Notes under the pieces: generated by a model | What the model saw: only the letters and a program-made list of their open reading frames with translations | The model's database searches: none | Told to the model about the DNA's origin: nothing | NCBI RefSeq assembly: GCF_035999195.1 | Contig: NZ_DASYGY010000009.1 | Location: 620,001-684,000 of the forward strand | Reading direction: 5' to 3' | Origin: Pseudoxanthomonas sp. | GTDB taxonomy: Bacteria > Pseudomonadota > Gammaproteobacteria > Xanthomonadales > Xanthomonadaceae | DNA length: 64,000 bases | Shown: positions 40,309 through 49,321 of the stretch, in pieces | Position numbering within the stretch: the first letter of the stretch is position 1 | How the letters are laid out: each line of letters starts with the position of its first letter | Program-made: the position numbers and the translations under genes

Positions 40309-41207
40309 TGTGCCGCACCCTGCGGGCAGAACCGGGCGCGATACTCCTTCGCCTTCGGCATCAGCGCGGTGAGGTTCTGGATGCGCGTGCCGGGATTGGG
40401 ATGCGTGGACGAGAACTCCGGCGGCGCCTGCCCACCGCTGGCCTCGCTCATGCGCTGCCACAGCGGCACGGCTTCCTCGGGATTGAAGCAGGCAGCGGCG
40501 GCCAGCATCAGGCCCACTTCGTCGGCCTGCGTTTCGTGCTCGCGCGCATACGGCAGCAGGTAGCCGTACCCCATCGCCGCCATCACCATCTGCTGCTGTT
40601 GCGGATCCATGCCGCTCATCGCGCCGGCCATCTGGCCGATCTGGGTGAGCTTCTGCTGCGACATGCGCTGCGCACCATGGCGCAGTAGCGCGTGGGCGAT
40701 CTCGTGGCCCATCACCACCGCCACGGCGTCGGCATTCTGCGCCACCGGGATCAGACCGGTGTACACCGCCATCTTGCCGCCGGGCAGGCAGAAGGCATTG
40801 GCCTGGTCTGACTGGATGACGTTGACGTCCCAGTCGAAGGACTTCCAGTTGCCGCTGGGCTGCGTGCCCTTCTCCGCCGCGATGGCCGCTTCCACCTCGG
40901 GCACCTTGGCGATCAGGCGCTGGGCGATGGCGCGCACCTGCCGGGCGATCTGCGAATCCGGATCGACCGGGCGCTCCTGTTGCAGGATTTCCTCGTACGC
41001 CTGCAGGCCCAAGGCCTTCTCTTCCTCCACGCCGATGGAGCCATCGATCAGCACCTTCTCGCCGGTGTAGGGATCGACCACGCGGTTGTTGAGGTAATAG
41101 CAGCCGCCGTAGACCAGGAAGCCCAGCAGGATGAGCCAGCGCAGGTTGCCGAGCCCGCCGCCACGCCGTCCGCCGCCCTGCCCGCGCCCGTAAGGATCTT
41201 GCCTCAT
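40305..41207 (-). CDS. M48-family zinc peptidase, membrane anchored
   Basis: About 300 residues: a glycine/arginine-rich cytoplasmic N terminus, one membrane helix (LRWLILLGFLVYGGCYYL), then a periplasmic M48 domain with VMGHEIAHALLRHGAQR (HExxH) and the distal Glu ligand in REHETQADEVG. It is related to the LoiP/YggG and BepA-type periplasmic peptidases. The ATG at 41207 is chosen for ribosome-site spacing (GGGAGAGG); a GTG one codon upstream is possible. It is coupled to the SRPBCC gene. Confidence 0.9.
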   Translation of the reverse strand: MRQDPYGRGQGGGRRGGGLGNLRWLILLGFLVYGGCYYLNNRVVDPYTGEKVLIDGSIGVEEEKALGLQAYEEILQQERPVDPDSQIARQVRAIAQRLIAKVPEVEAAIAAEKGTQPSGNWKSFDWDVNVIQSDQANAFCLPGGKMAVYTGLIPVAQNADAVAVVMGHEIAHALLRHGAQRMSQQKLTQIGQMAGAMSGMDPQQQQMVMAAMGYGYLLPYAREHETQADEVGLMLAAAACFNPEEAVPLWQRMSEASGGQAPPEFSSTHPNPGTRIQNLTALMPKAKEYRARFCPQGAAQ

Positions 41208-41224
41208 CACCCTCTCCCTGGCGG

Positions 41225-43063
41225 CTAGATGCCGCGAACGACGCGGAAGCCCACCCGCGCATTAGTCATATCCGAATCCGACGACGAACGCCATGCGGCG
41301 CGCGCCTGGGCCGGGGAACTGGCCCACGAGCCGCCGCGCACCACGCGCGAGCGGCAGCCGGGATTGAACCATGCCGCGCCGTCCGCGGGCGCGCGCCGAT
41401 AGCTGGCGTGCCAGCAGTCGCCCACCCACTCGCTGATGTTGCCTTCCAGGTCCTTCAGCCCGAACGCATTGGCGCGGAAGCGGCCCACCGGCGCCGGCCC
41501 CCAGTAGCCGTCGCCGTAGCCGACGAAGGCGTTGTTCCAGCTGCGTCCGCTGGGCGAGCGGTCGTTGCCGCCGGTCAGGTTGGCCACGCCCCGCGGCGGC
41601 TGGCCGTTGCCCCAGGGATAGCGCCCTTGCTGGCCGGCGCGCTGGGCGTATTCGTATTCGGCCTCGCTGGGCAGGCGGTAGCCGTGGCCGGTCTGCCCGG
41701 CCAGCCATTCGGCATAGGCTTCGGCGTCGTACACGCTGACGTGCAGCACCGGCATGTCGTCGCTGGCGGGCTGGCCGGCGTAGTCCGACTGCCAGTCCAC
41801 CCCGCTGCGCCGCACGAAGTTGCCGCTGCGCTCGTCGTAGACGATCGAGTGCCCGCGGCGGGTCGCGCGGGGACGGTACTGGGTGGCTTCGACGAACCGG
41901 CGGAACTCGCCCACCGTCACCGGGTGCCGGGCCATGGCGAAGCCGCGGTCGAAGCGCACGTAGTGGGCAGGCTTTTCGGCATCGGAAGCGCCAGCCTCGT
42001 CCTCCGCCGCGCCCATCAGGAAGCCGCCATGCGGCACCACCACCATCTCGGGCCCGCGGCCGCCGTGATGCAGGGCGTCGGTGAACGCCTGCCCGGGCCG
42101 GAACAGGCCGTAATGCGTGGCCAGGTCGATGCGCTGGCGGAAGTCGGCGGCCACCCGGTTGCCCGGCTCGGCGATGCGCAGCACTTCGGCCAGCTTCACG
42201 CGCGCCTCCTTCAGACCCAGCGGCGTGGCCATGTCGCGCACGCCGGCGTCGCGCAGTTCGACGATGCGGGCCAGGCGGATGGCCTCCACCCGCACGCGGG
42301 CATCGGCCACCGTCTGCGCGTCCTCGCGCGCGTCCGCCGCATGGTCCAGCCAGGTACGTGCGGTGGTGAAATCGCTGGCCAACGCGGCCTCCTCGGCGCG
42401 GCGGATCATCGCGCTCTCGACCGCCGCGACGCCCTGCCGGGCGCGCGCCTGGCCCGGCTTCCACTTCAGCACCTCGCGGAAACCCGCAAGCGCACCGCCG
42501 CCGGCTTCGCCGAGGGCGCCTTCGCGCAAGGCGCCCTCGGCGGCCACGTTCAGCCGCGTGAGCTGGTCGATCTCGTCCACCCGCGCCAGATAGCTGCTCA
42601 CCGCCGCGTCGGCAGGCGCGACGGTCCGCGCCACAGCGGCGATCTGGCGCGCGCGCCGCAGCGATTCGGTGCGGTCCTCGGCATGCCGCAGCGCCTGCGC
42701 GCCCTGGTCGAGCAGGCGATCGAGGCTGCGGCCCAGGCCGGCCTTGGCGCGCGCATCGGCGGGGTCGCGCCGCTGCAGGGCGAGATAGAGCGGGATGGCA
42801 TCGTCGGCGCCGTCGAACAGGCGCCCCTCGGACAGCGCCGTCGCCGCCCGCGCGTGCGCGTCGGCCACGCCGTCTTCCGCTAGCACCACGCTCGGCGGGC
42901 GCCAGGTCAGTTCGTCCACGGCGCTGTCGTCGCCGGTGACGGTGACGCTGGGCATGCGGATCGCATCGGCGCCTGCGTCCGCGTCGGCCGTGTCCGCCGC
43001 ATCGCGCGAACAACCGGCGATCCAGGGAAGCGATAGCAACAATACGGCGAAAAGCGCGCGCAA
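41225..43063 (-). CDS. Lipoprotein with C-terminal SUMF1/formylglycine-generating-enzyme-like domain
   Basis: A 612-residue protein with a lipobox (LPWIAGCS, Cys about 18), a long alanine/arginine-rich helical region (about 60-330), and a SUMF1-type domain (about 340-612) with MVVVPHGGFLMGA, HPVTVGEFRRFVEATQYR, YRLPSEAEYEYAQRAG, PWGNGQPP, DLEGNISEWVGDCW and RVVRGGSWAS. These domains serve as formylglycine generators or as non-catalytic partners, for example of kinases. Start is TTG (43063) with GGAGGG at good spacing. It is divergent from rnd. Confidence 0.88.
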   Translation of the reverse strand: MRALFAVLLLSLPWIAGCSRDAADTADADAGADAIRMPSVTVTGDDSAVDELTWRPPSVVLAEDGVADAHARAATALSEGRLFDGADDAIPLYLALQRRDPADARAKAGLGRSLDRLLDQGAQALRHAEDRTESLRRARQIAAVARTVAPADAAVSSYLARVDEIDQLTRLNVAAEGALREGALGEAGGGALAGFREVLKWKPGQARARQGVAAVESAMIRRAEEAALASDFTTARTWLDHAADAREDAQTVADARVRVEAIRLARIVELRDAGVRDMATPLGLKEARVKLAEVLRIAEPGNRVAADFRQRIDLATHYGLFRPGQAFTDALHHGGRGPEMVVVPHGGFLMGAAEDEAGASDAEKPAHYVRFDRGFAMARHPVTVGEFRRFVEATQYRPRATRRGHSIVYDERSGNFVRRSGVDWQSDYAGQPASDDMPVLHVSVYDAEAYAEWLAGQTGHGYRLPSEAEYEYAQRAGQQGRYPWGNGQPPRGVANLTGGNDRSPSGRSWNNAFVGYGDGYWGPAPVGRFRANAFGLKDLEGNISEWVGDCWHASYRRAPADGAAWFNPGCRSRVVRGGSWASSPAQARAAWRSSSDSDMTNARVGFRVVRGI

Positions 43064-43198
43064 ACACCCTCCGTGATGGGAGCCAACCGCCCCCGTGAGA
43101 GAATGCCGGCCGACAAGACCGGCAGACGAGACGGGCCGAGCCCGGACCTTAGGTTATTGTCCCCTGACTGAGCAAACGACGCATCACGCGGAGATTAC

Positions 43199-44308
43199 GT
43201 GCCCCACTGGATCGACACCCCCGCCACGCTGGACGCGCACCTGCAACGCCGGCCCACGCGGATCGGCCTGGATACCGAATTCGTCCGCGAGCGCACCTTC
43301 TGGCCCCAGCTCGCGCTCGTTCAGATCGCCCTCGACGACGACGTGCTGCTGGTCGACCCGCTGGCGCCAAGCATGACCGATGCGCTGCGGCCATGGCTGC
43401 TGGACACCTCGATCACCAAGGTCATGCACAGTGCCAGCGAGGACCTGGTGACGTTCAAGGTGGCCTGCGATGCGCTGCCGACGCCGCTGTTCGATACGCA
43501 GATCGCCGCCGCCATCGCCGGCGTCGCGGCGGGCATCGGGTACCAGAAGCTGGTGGAGCGCGTCACCGGCGTGGTGCTGCCCAAGGGCGAGACCCGCTCG
43601 GACTGGATGCGCCGTCCCTTGAGCGACGCACAGCTGCATTACGCGGCCGACGACGTGCGCTACCTGTTCGCCATCCACGACACGCTGCAGGCGCAGCTGG
43701 CCGCCCAGGGGCGGCAGGCCTGGGTCGAAGAGGACTGCGCCCGGTTCGTCGACAACGCCGCGCACGACGAGGGCGAACGCTGGCCGCACCTGTCGATGCG
43801 CAGTGCGCAGTTCCTCGACGCCGATGAGCAGCGCCGGCTGGTGCGCCTGCTGCGCTGGCGCGAGGCGCAGGCGCGCGCCAGCGACAAGCCGCGCAGCTGG
43901 ATCCTGGACAACGAACTGGCGGTGGCCCTGGCGCGCACGTCGCCCGAGGACAAGGGCGCGCTGCTGCGCGTGTTCGACAGCCATCCCAAGGCGCCGCGCA
44001 AGCTGGCCGATGCGGTCTGGCAGGCGTTCGTCACGCCGCTGGACGATGAGGCGTCCATGCCGCTGGCCCGTGCCGCCACCGATGGCGACAAGGCGCAGGT
44101 CAAGCGGCTGCAGGATGCGGTGTCGGCGCGCAGCCTGGAACTCGGCCTGCCCGACGGGGTACTCGCCTCGCGTCGCTATCTGGAAGCCCTGCAGGAATCC
44201 GGCCAGTGGCCCGCAGCATTGTCCGGCTGGCGGCGCGGCGAACTGGCCCCCGTGCTGGACCCGATCCTCGACCGTTCAGGCTTGGCACCGGCGTCCGCCG
44301 CGGGCTAG
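43199..44308 (+). CDS. rnd: Ribonuclease D
   Basis: A 369-residue 3'-5' exoribonuclease for tRNA maturation. The DEDD exonuclease motifs are IGLDTEFVRERTF, HSASEDLVTFK and LHYAADDVRYLFAIHD, followed by HRDC domains (ERWPHLSMRS onwards). The GTG start at 43199 has GGAG about 7 bases upstream. A tRNA-Ala gene follows 17 bases after the stop, an apt neighbour for this enzyme. Confidence 0.96.
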   Translation: MPHWIDTPATLDAHLQRRPTRIGLDTEFVRERTFWPQLALVQIALDDDVLLVDPLAPSMTDALRPWLLDTSITKVMHSASEDLVTFKVACDALPTPLFDTQIAAAIAGVAAGIGYQKLVERVTGVVLPKGETRSDWMRRPLSDAQLHYAADDVRYLFAIHDTLQAQLAAQGRQAWVEEDCARFVDNAAHDEGERWPHLSMRSAQFLDADEQRRLVRLLRWREAQARASDKPRSWILDNELAVALARTSPEDKGALLRVFDSHPKAPRKLADAVWQAFVTPLDDEASMPLARAATDGDKAQVKRLQDAVSARSLELGLPDGVLASRRYLEALQESGQWPAALSGWRRGELAPVLDPILDRSGLAPASAAG

Positions 44309-44325
44309 AATGGCGCCGCTCGTGT

Positions 44326-44401
<76 letters not shown>

Positions 44402-44408
44402 ATATCCG

Positions 44409-44439
44409 AAAGCCCCGCTTCGGCGGGGCTTTTTTTTTT
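44409..44439 (+). terminator. Intrinsic terminator after tRNA-Ala
   Basis: Stem AAAGCCCCGC-TTCG-GCGGGGCTTT with a run of ten T (44430-44439), starting 8 bases after the tRNA CCA end. Confidence 0.96.
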
Positions 44440-44603
44440 GGGGAACTGTCCTTTGTCCTCTTCGCCTCGCAGCGGGCCATAAGCTGTAGCGACCGGAGCG
44501 GTCTGCCGACGGATTTATAGCTCTTGCCACCCTGTTGACGACTCAAAGACTCTCCTCCGAGAGCTTTTAGCAATTTGAGCGACACCGGGGTGGCCATCGA
44601 ATT

Positions 44604-45512
44604 TTACATGGACTCCGTCAGAAGCCCTGCAGAGCTGGCCCAGCGCCCGAGCGATTCACGCAACGACGGCAAGGGGCCGAAAAACCTCGCTTGCAATGAG
44701 GTGTCTGCAATGTAGCGGCCCGATGAGACATAGTCCATTGAAGCACCGACGTCGCGAAGGAATGGCTTGAATAGGCCCATGATGCGGAACATAAATGAAC
44801 GCATGGGGCGAGGCACCTCTGAAAGGCTTATTTCGCGGCCGACCAGCGTCGACAATTCTTCGACGATCAGCCGGAGCGTCACAGGCTGGCTCATTCCCAG
44901 ATCGATACGAAGACCATCTATGCCAGGCGTATCGACTGCGAGCGCCAGCGCCCGGGCCACGTCCTCGGAAAGAATGGTTGACGCAGGTGCGTCCACGTCG
45001 GCCATCGCACGGAATCGACCACGATTTAGGTCATTGAGGCTCATGTTCAGCAGGGCATCCAAGAAGCCACCCGGGCGCAAGGAAACGAATGGCATACCGC
45101 TGGCTTCAAGGTACCTCTCGGTCAAGGCCTTCTGATGGAAGTGGGGCACTGATATCGCTTGGTCTGCAGTGAGGATGCTAGTGAAAATGAAACGACGGAT
45201 TTGCGCAGCATTCGCCGCGTCGATCAGTTGCCTGTTGCCAACATCATCTACGCTGCCCAGCGTGTCTCCCTTCCTTCTGCGGGCATACCCGTAAGCGGTG
45301 GTGATGACCGCGTGCATCCCATCCAGCGCAGGCGGTAATGTCTCCCTGCGAGTAATGTCGCCTCGCACTGTTTCAAGACCATCGCGGCGAAGAGAACTGT
45401 CGTCAGTCCCATTCCGAACCATGCATCGCACATGGTGCCCCGAGCGCGCGAGCAAGCGCGCCGTCATTCCGCCAACAAGACCCGTGCCACCGACTATAAG
45501 AACGTTACTCAT
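44604..45512 (-). CDS. Atypical SDR (NmrA/NAD(P)-binding) oxidoreductase
   Basis: A 302-residue Rossmann protein of the extended/atypical SDR group: VLIVGGTGLVGGMTARLLA, VRGDITRRETL, FIFTSILTADQAI, and the region around HFHQKALTERYLEASGMPFV, where an HxxK-like motif stands for the usual YxxxK. It may act on quinones or small carbonyls, or as a redox sensor. Base composition is lower in GC than the flanking core genes. It is divergent from a MarR gene across a perfect palindrome, so the MarR protein very probably controls it. Confidence 0.85.
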   Translation of the reverse strand: MSNVLIVGGTGLVGGMTARLLARSGHHVRCMVRNGTDDSSLRRDGLETVRGDITRRETLPPALDGMHAVITTAYGYARRRKGDTLGSVDDVGNRQLIDAANAAQIRRFIFTSILTADQAISVPHFHQKALTERYLEASGMPFVSLRPGGFLDALLNMSLNDLNRGRFRAMADVDAPASTILSEDVARALALAVDTPGIDGLRIDLGMSQPVTLRLIVEELSTLVGREISLSEVPRPMRSFMFRIMGLFKPFLRDVGASMDYVSSGRYIADTSLQARFFGPLPSLRESLGRWASSAGLLTESM

Positions 45513-45530
45513 GGCAATCTCTCAATAGGC

Positions 45531-45554
45531 TGTTAATCAACATATTGATTAACA
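45531..45554. promoter_or_regulatory. Perfect palindromic operator in the SDR-marR divergent promoter
   Basis: TGTTAATCAA-CATA-TTGATTAACA: two perfect 10-bp arms, 18 bases from the SDR start codon and 40 bases before the marR ATG. Size, AT-rich centre and position fit a MarR-dimer site that would repress both genes. Confidence 0.85.
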
Positions 45555-45594
45555 ATACATTGCCTGTCAAGACGTTCGCGTTTACGCTTCACGC

Positions 45595-46056
45595 ATGAAG
45601 AAAGAACACCGTGGACAGGCATCCGTTGTTGAGGGCATTGGGCTAGTGCAACGCTTGGCAGCGTTCGGGCCTGCGTACACGCGCTGGATTGGACGGAACT
45701 TGCCAACGGACGGGATCTCCGCGCCCCGGCTCAGGTTGTTGGCGGCACTGCACGAGCAGGGTTCGATGTCCATCCGGGCGCTGACCCAGACTCTGAATGT
45801 CAGTGCCCAGAATGTGTCGGTCATGGTGGATGGCCTAGAAGCCCAGCGATTGGTGCAGCGCCGAGACGATCCTGATGACCGGCGTGTAGTCTTGGTCGAA
45901 CTTACGAAGCAAGGCCGAATCGTAGTGAGCGATGGCATGGACACCCATCAAGCTGCAGCCGCAAGCTTGTTCTCAGTCCTCTCGCCATCCGAACGGGCCG
46001 TTTTCGCCGTGATCTTGGACAAGCTCATAGAAGAGCTACGGAGCCGCGGCACATAA
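45595..46056 (+). CDS. MarR-family transcriptional regulator
   Basis: A 153-residue winged-helix regulator: ISAPRLRLLAALHEQGSMSI, recognition helix LNVSAQNVSVMVDGLEAQRL, and wing RRDDPDDRRVVLVELTKQG. Dimer helices lie at both ends. It has no cysteine in the sequence read, so sensing is more likely by ligand than by oxidation. It is expected to repress itself and the divergent SDR through the palindrome at 45531-45554. Confidence 0.93.
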   Translation: MKKEHRGQASVVEGIGLVQRLAAFGPAYTRWIGRNLPTDGISAPRLRLLAALHEQGSMSIRALTQTLNVSAQNVSVMVDGLEAQRLVQRRDDPDDRRVVLVELTKQGRIVVSDGMDTHQAAAASLFSVLSPSERAVFAVILDKLIEELRSRGT

Positions 46057-46193
46057 AGCAGATCGTCAGCGTGTGACGTGCGCTCCGCAAGAGGAGCCGA
46101 ATCTAGGCGTTTCAGCGTACATGCGGGTCTTTGTGATCCACGGGATACCCCAACGTGATTTGTGCGACACAACAGGCTGCCCCGCAGGCGCTC
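46057..46193. other. Short non-coding junction between marR and the TonB receptor terminator
   Basis: Lower-GC sequence continues from the marR gene to about 46110 and then returns to the typical composition. I see no gene, no repeat of the tRNA-Ala 3' end and no integrase remnant here. Confidence 0.6.
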
Positions 46194-46228
46194 AAAGAAA
46201 AACCCGCCGGCATGACGCCGGCGGGCTT
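46194..46228 (-). terminator. Intrinsic terminator of the TonB receptor gene
   Basis: On the minus strand AGCCCGCCGGC / GCCGGCGGGTTTTTCTTT: a 9-10 bp stem with a T-rich tail, 24 bases after the receptor's stop codon. Confidence 0.9.
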
Positions 46229-46251
46229 GGGAGAGCAAGGTACCGCGGGGA

Positions 46252-48996
46252 TCAGAACTTGTAGTTGACGCCCAGCAGGTAGGTGCGGCCCCACTCGATG
46301 TACTCGAGCGGACGGTCCTTGGTGCCGGCATAGGTCTGGTACGCCTCGTCGGTCAGGTTGCTGGCCTGCAGCAGGATGCTCAGGCCGCCCAGCGCGTGAC
46401 CTTCCGGGAACGAGTAGCTGATCTGCGCGTCGGTGATGTTCTCGCCGACCACGTAGCGCAGCGAACGGTCGCCGTCGAAGTTGCCGATCTCGCCGATGAA
46501 GTCCGAACGGCGACGCTGGCTGACGCGCGCCTCGAACCCGTTGCGCTCGTAGTACGCCGTGAAGTTGTACACACGCTCGGACAGACCCGGCAGCATGATG
46601 TTCTGGCTGCCCACGCTGCTCTGCGCGTTCGGCGGCGGCGGGATGGTGATGTCGCTGTCGTTGAAGCCGGCGCTGGCGATCACGCCGAAGCCCTGCAGCG
46701 CATCGCTGAACAGGTCCAGCGGCAGCGAAGCGGTCAGCTCCAGACCCTTCAGCGAACCACCCGTGCCGTTGTACGGCGCGGTGAAACGGCCGATGCTCTG
46801 GGTCGGCGGCTCGCCCGGTCCGGGCACGTAGTCGGTCAGCAGGTCGCTGAAGTCGTAGCCGTCGCGCGCCTCGGTGTAGATGTAGGTGCGCAGGTCCTTG
46901 TAGAAGAACGCCGCCGCCACGTACGCCTTGGTGCCGAAGTACTTCTCCCACGACACGTCGAACGCATAGGCCCGCCACGGATCCAGTTCCGGATTGCCGC
47001 CACCGCCACCGGGCTCGCCGGTGGCCGTGTTGACGCCGAACTCCAGCGAGGCGCGCAGTTCGTCCACGCGCGGACGGGCGACCTGCTCGGCCAGGCCCAC
47101 GCGCAGCGTCTGGTCCGCCGGCAGCGAGAACGCCAGGTTCAGGCTCGGCAGCACGTCGGTGTAGGTCTTGCCGCGGGTGATCGGCTGGACGTTCTGGCCG
47201 GCCGGACGCGTGCCGTCCCAGTAACGCGAGGTCGAAGACTGGTCCACGTGCTGGACCTGGAAGCCGATGTTGCCGCGCACCGGCACCGAGCCCCATTCGG
47301 TGTCGATGTTGGCGCGCGCGAAGCCGGTCGAGATCTTCTCGTTGACGTCCCACGCCTTCGGAATCAGGTAGGACAGGTCGTCGACCGGATTGAAGGTCAT
47401 GTAGCGGGCGACCGCCGCCGGCACGTTCCACGACGGGATGTAGCCGATGCCGGCGAAGCTCAGGTCCACCAGGCCGTACTGCAGGTCGGGCGCGATCGCG
47501 CTGACACCCTGCGCGCCGAGGTTGATGTTGCCCTCCGGCTGGCGCTTGGTCTTCTCGCGGTCGGCGTAGTTCAGGCCCAGGTCCAGATCGGTGAACCAGC
47601 CCATCGCTTCGGGCAGCGGGAACGAGGCCGCCAGCTTCACGCCGCGCAGTTCGTCCTCCACCTTCGGCGTCTTGCCGTAGCCGGAACCGTAGATGGTGTT
47701 GGCCAGGAACAGGCGCGAGGCGTCCGAGTAATCCAGCCCCGGCGCCATCTGCGAGAAGCTGCCGCGGCGGATCGCCAGCTCGATGGTGTCGAGCTGCGGG
47801 TTGGGCAGCAACTGCGTGTTGTTCTCTAGATTGATCTCGTCGCGCGAGGTCATGGACCAGCTGACGTCGGCGGTGAGGCGTACCGAGCCGACGTTGAACT
47901 CGTTGTTCCAGCCGAACGCCTGGATCTCGTCCTCGCGGTAGTTGTACATGCCGCGCACCAGCGGGTAGACGCCGGTCAGCGTGCCGCCGGCGAACGAACC
48001 GTTGCGCAGCGACACGTTGCTGTAGACGCAGTCCGGGTTGCACGGGAAGTTGCCGTTGTACTGCGTGTTGACTTCCCACTGGTTGGCCGTGTTCTCCTGC
48101 TCGGCCTCGGAGTAGAACAGGTCCAGCGTGCTGGTCCAGGCATTGGACGGGCGGAACTGCAGCGTGGCCATCACGCCGTCACGCTTGGTCTCGCCGGTGC
48201 GGCGCAGGGCCTTCATGCCGTCGGTGGCGAACGTGCCGGCGGGCAGGCCCGGGCGGGCGTCGGTCTTCCACGGCTCGTACAGGCCCACCTGGTTTTCCTG
48301 CACCGGCGTGGTCGAGTGCGAATAGCCGATCGAGAAGCCGAAGGTGCGCGCTTCGTTCTGGGTGATGTAGCTGGCGTTGATGCGCTCGCCGTAGGCCGAG
48401 GCATCGGCGGCGGCGCCCAGCGAGTTGCGCTGGCCGCGCACGCCGATCGCACCGACCGGCGCGTCGAAGCTCAGCGGACGCACGGTCTGCATGTCGACCG
48501 TGCCGGACAGGCCCTGGCCGACCAGGCCGGCGTCGGGCGTCTTGTACACGGTCACGCCGCTGACCAGCTCGGACGGATACTGGTCGAACTCGACGCTGCG
48601 GTTGTCGCCGGTGCTGACCATCTCGCGGCCGTTGAGCAGCGTGGTGGAGAAGTCGGGCGACAGGCCGCGCACGCTGATCACCTGCGCGCGACCGGCGACG
48701 CGCTGCGCGGCCAGACCGGGCAGGCGCGCCAGCGACTCGGCGATGCTCACGTCGGGCAGCTTGCCGATGTCTTCGGCGGAGATCGCTTCGACGATGGAGG
48801 TGGAATCGCGCTTGACCGAAATCGCACTCTCGATGCCGCGGCGGATGCCGGTGACGACGACGGTGTCGAGTTCGGTCGCGTCGGTCGCGGGCGTCTGGTC
48901 GGTGGCGGTCTGGGCGGTCTGGGCCTGTACACCGGTCGCGGTGAGCGCGATGGCGGACGCCAACGCCGCGCTCAGCAGGTTGCGCTTGAATTGCAT
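46252..48996 (-). CDS. TonB-dependent receptor, probably for maltodextrins
   Basis: A 914-residue outer-membrane receptor: signal peptide ending VQAQ, a TonB-box-like ELDTVVVTG, plug domain (about 50-170: SIAESLARLPGLAAQRV, ISVRGLSPDF, TTLLNGREM) and a 22-strand barrel ending in the aromatic YLLGVNYKF. The VVVTG-IRRGIESAI style is that of the Xanthomonas/Caulobacter carbohydrate receptors such as MalA. The neighbouring pullulanase, alpha-glucosidase and amylase indicate starch oligosaccharides. The start has GGAGAGGGG upstream. A LacI-type operator candidate lies 138 bases upstream of the ATG. Confidence 0.92.
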   Translation of the reverse strand: MQFKRNLLSAALASAIALTATGVQAQTAQTATDQTPATDATELDTVVVTGIRRGIESAISVKRDSTSIVEAISAEDIGKLPDVSIAESLARLPGLAAQRVAGRAQVISVRGLSPDFSTTLLNGREMVSTGDNRSVEFDQYPSELVSGVTVYKTPDAGLVGQGLSGTVDMQTVRPLSFDAPVGAIGVRGQRNSLGAAADASAYGERINASYITQNEARTFGFSIGYSHSTTPVQENQVGLYEPWKTDARPGLPAGTFATDGMKALRRTGETKRDGVMATLQFRPSNAWTSTLDLFYSEAEQENTANQWEVNTQYNGNFPCNPDCVYSNVSLRNGSFAGGTLTGVYPLVRGMYNYREDEIQAFGWNNEFNVGSVRLTADVSWSMTSRDEINLENNTQLLPNPQLDTIELAIRRGSFSQMAPGLDYSDASRLFLANTIYGSGYGKTPKVEDELRGVKLAASFPLPEAMGWFTDLDLGLNYADREKTKRQPEGNINLGAQGVSAIAPDLQYGLVDLSFAGIGYIPSWNVPAAVARYMTFNPVDDLSYLIPKAWDVNEKISTGFARANIDTEWGSVPVRGNIGFQVQHVDQSSTSRYWDGTRPAGQNVQPITRGKTYTDVLPSLNLAFSLPADQTLRVGLAEQVARPRVDELRASLEFGVNTATGEPGGGGGNPELDPWRAYAFDVSWEKYFGTKAYVAAAFFYKDLRTYIYTEARDGYDFSDLLTDYVPGPGEPPTQSIGRFTAPYNGTGGSLKGLELTASLPLDLFSDALQGFGVIASAGFNDSDITIPPPPNAQSSVGSQNIMLPGLSERVYNFTAYYERNGFEARVSQRRRSDFIGEIGNFDGDRSLRYVVGENITDAQISYSFPEGHALGGLSILLQASNLTDEAYQTYAGTKDRPLEYIEWGRTYLLGVNYKF

Positions 48997-49321
48997 GTTC
49001 CCCTCTCCAAGGACGTTGTATGCGATGAACCGGCGACGTCGCACATTGCGATCGCCCCGGTCTTCCATGCCAGGGCAAGGCGCCCCGGAATGTGCGGCCA
49101 TGGTAGTGGCGTGCGCAGTCGCACAAATCGCACTGCATACGTATTCATGCATATTTCCGCGGCGGTCCGTAACACGCGTTCCATACGGGAAAACCGCGGC
49201 CTGAACGGATCGCGCCATGCGCGGGCACGTGCTTCGGCGCAACGGCGGAGCGCGGGATTCGCAGTGTTTCCGGTGCCGCGCGAACGCGCGTACTCGCCGC
49301 ACGCGTGGCGACGCGCATGGC
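48997..49321. promoter_or_regulatory. Promoter region of the TonB receptor with a LacI-type operator (49134-49150)
   Basis: This 325-base gap holds no credible gene. At 49134-49150 it carries TGCATACGTATTCATGC, whose core TGCATACGTATTCA is a near-perfect 14-bp palindrome. The reverse complement of the full 17-mer recurs exactly at 54837-54853, between the alpha-glucosidase and MFS genes. It is the probable site of the LacI-family regulator encoded at 58348-59385. Confidence 0.75.
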
